This document shows, piece after piece, positions 45,722 through 46,818 of a stretch of 46,818 nucleotides of DNA. The number at the start of each line of letters is the position of its first letter. Position 1 is the stretch's first letter. This stretch comes from Mariniblastus sp. (GTDB taxonomy: Bacteria; Planctomycetota; Planctomycetia; Pirellulales; Pirellulaceae): NCBI GenBank assembly GCA_014237975.1, contig JABACA010000020.1:1-46818 (forward strand), read 5' to 3'. The position numbers and the translations under genes are program-made. Below the pieces are notes generated by a model. That model searched no databases and was not told where the DNA came from. It saw only the letters and a program-made list of their open reading frames with translations.

Positions 45722-46818
45722 TTATTCCGGCACAAAACTGTGGATCACCGATGCCTGGCGAACCTGCTTGGTGTTCTTTTCCACCAGGCGGAACGAGACT
45801 TTCAAACCGCGTATCGGGTGAGAGTAAGGGGGCATTGTCGATCGCTCTCCTGGATCGTCTACACCGTTGACGCCATCGTTGTCGATGCCATCGGTCGCTT
45901 GCCCACCAACCTCATACAGGGGAGTCCAGGTATCATAAGCTGCGGTCACTGCATTTAAACCTGAGTCTGGATGTGGGGGTCCTGCAAACCAACCCCAATT
46001 CAAACTATCGGGTTGATAGCGTGACCAATTTAGATCTACGAAGGCTCCCTTTCCCGCTGAATAAACCGCTAGGGGGTTTATCTCGTTCGGCTGGTACCCA
46101 GCATCGCCTGGTTGCAATAGAGAGTTAGCCATTGTCTGGTCATCGATCCTGGCCGTCGGTGAATATACTTTGATGTCAAACCCGGCAAGGTTGGTCAGAA
46201 CGATATCGTCACCGGTGGGTCCGTTCGCGTCCGACATTCGGTAAACTTGATTCAACTTGTTGGGATCCAGACAAAAGGGCGCGGAATTCTCCCGAGCAAA
46301 TCGGTTCGCTCGATGACCAAGGTCTTCCAGGCGGTTTGCGACCCAAAAACCACCCTCTGCGCGAACCGAGAGGTCGTTGGATTTAAGGAAATCTGTGTTT
46401 GTTGTTGATACCCCGAGGTGACCTTGCGGGTTATTCAGATCGGGCCGAATCAACAAAACCCTCCTGCAAAGAGCTACTGATTCGTCAAAGTCAACGTCTT
46501 TCGTCTGACCCTCTCCCGGTTCGGGTCGATCTGCCCATTGTGTCCACCAGATGATTTCGGCCATCGGCGATACTTTAACTTCACCAGCGACCCGCCCACG
46601 AAATCGTTGTTCCGGCCGGTTAGCCGTGAACGCCAAGACATCATCGATGTCACCTAGATATGTGTCGGAGTAGGCAACTCCGTTTGAGGTTGGGTTGTTT
46701 TTCCTGGGTCCGGTACCAGGGAGGTGAACGCCGGGCAGGTATGGGTCTTTGTCAGTACCAGCCGATTCCACATACTCAAAATAACCCTTGGGCAGCGCGG
46801 TTTGGGTCCAAGGTTTGG
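45722..46818 (-). CDS. C-terminal part of a large protein, possibly a prepilin/pseudopilin-like family (runs off window)
   Basis: 365 codons are visible and the frame continues through the window edge (KPWTQTALPKGYFEYVESAG lies upstream of the first GTG at 46771, so that codon is not the start). The chain mixes strands and loops (EVKVSPMAEIIWWTQWADRP, IVLTNLAGFDIKVYSPTARI) and contains a calcium-site-like DGIDNDGVNGVDDPGE. It ends LRGL-KVSFRLVEKNTKQVRQ and VIHSFVPE. Similar endings occur, as I recall, in planctomycete GspJ-like prepilin proteins, which build type II secretion or type IV pilus-like fibres. The N-terminal cleavage motif would lie outside the window. A strong terminator follows. 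Confidence 0.5.
   Translation of the reverse strand, partial: KPWTQTALPKGYFEYVESAGTDKDPYLPGVHLPGTGPRKNNPTSNGVAYSDTYLGDIDDVLAFTANRPEQRFRGRVAGEVKVSPMAEIIWWTQWADRPEPGEGQTKDVDFDESVALCRRVLLIRPDLNNPQGHLGVSTTNTDFLKSNDLSVRAEGGFWVANRLEDLGHRANRFARENSAPFCLDPNKLNQVYRMSDANGPTGDDIVLTNLAGFDIKVYSPTARIDDQTMANSLLQPGDAGYQPNEINPLAVYSAGKGAFVDLNWSRYQPDSLNWGWFAGPPHPDSGLNAVTAAYDTWTPLYEVGGQATDGIDNDGVNGVDDPGERSTMPPYSHPIRGLKVSFRLVEKNTKQVRQASVIHSFVPE

Noticed and set aside
1..46818. Search for CRISPR arrays, insertion-sequence ends, transposases, integrases, toxin-antitoxin pairs and other defence genes
   Set aside because: No regularly spaced repeats, transposase-like motifs or known defence domains were seen; the tRNA gene has no duplicated 3' end or integrase beside it.

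Overview
The window looks like chromosomal DNA of a planctomycete, probably from the Pirellulales/Rhodopirellula side of the phylum. This rests on gene families seen directly: a DUF1552 / DUF1592-type cytochrome pair, a PVC-type dehydrogenase carrying a heme CxxCH motif, exported Gfo/Idh/MocA proteins with RR leaders, a formylglycine sulfatase, a Ser/Thr kinase with a C-terminal membrane domain, and a secreted PQQ-like propeller with an embedded methyltransferase-like segment. Many genes lack a clear Shine-Dalgarno site and several use GTG or TTG starts. I see no phage, insertion sequence, CRISPR array or rRNA. One tRNA gene, tRNA-Arg(TCT), is present. Base composition looks moderate and even.

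Layout. 1-9.2 kb is a minus-strand run: FAD oxidoreductase, heme-bearing dehydrogenase, amidohydrolase, two Gfo/Idh/MocA proteins, then the cut-off start of an Nramp-like transporter. Nearly all have export signals, so this is probably a periplasmic oxidation or sugar-derivative catabolic module. 9.4-14.7 kb (plus) holds a small secreted protein, DUF1552 and the DUF1592/1588/1585 cytochrome. 14.8-17.2 kb (minus) holds the tRNA and the kinase. 17.7-27.8 kb (plus) holds the propeller fusion, the sulfatase, recG, an EamA permease and a zinc-ribbon/TPR protein.

27.8-39.1 kb is a long minus-strand block. Read in transcription order it is: von Willebrand A protein, an unknown 269-residue protein, an ABC ATPase, nusA, infB, rbfA, a helix-hairpin-helix protein with a histone-H1-like tail, YebC/PmpR and an alpha/beta hydrolase. 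Its core is the transcription/translation cluster nusA-infB-rbfA. 39.4-42.6 kb (plus) holds a Pro/Thr-rich exported protein and a ketosynthase-fold protein lacking two catalytic residues. 42.6-43.5 kb is empty of convincing genes. 43.5-46.8 kb (minus) holds an outer-membrane beta-barrel, a small beta-sandwich protein, and the end of a protein that runs off the window, with a good intrinsic terminator.

The most unusual points are: (i) a decayed direct repeat of about 320-350 bp flanking the 269-residue gene, made of the tail of the vWA gene and the head of the ABC gene; (ii) a ketosynthase with Glu in place of the nucleophilic Cys and Asn in place of the second His; (iii) a secreted propeller/methyltransferase-like/malectin-like fusion; (iv) an endonuclease-III-like fold fused to a Lys/Ala/Pro tail beside nusA-infB-rbfA. 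All functional statements come from reading sequence and recalling families; no search was run.
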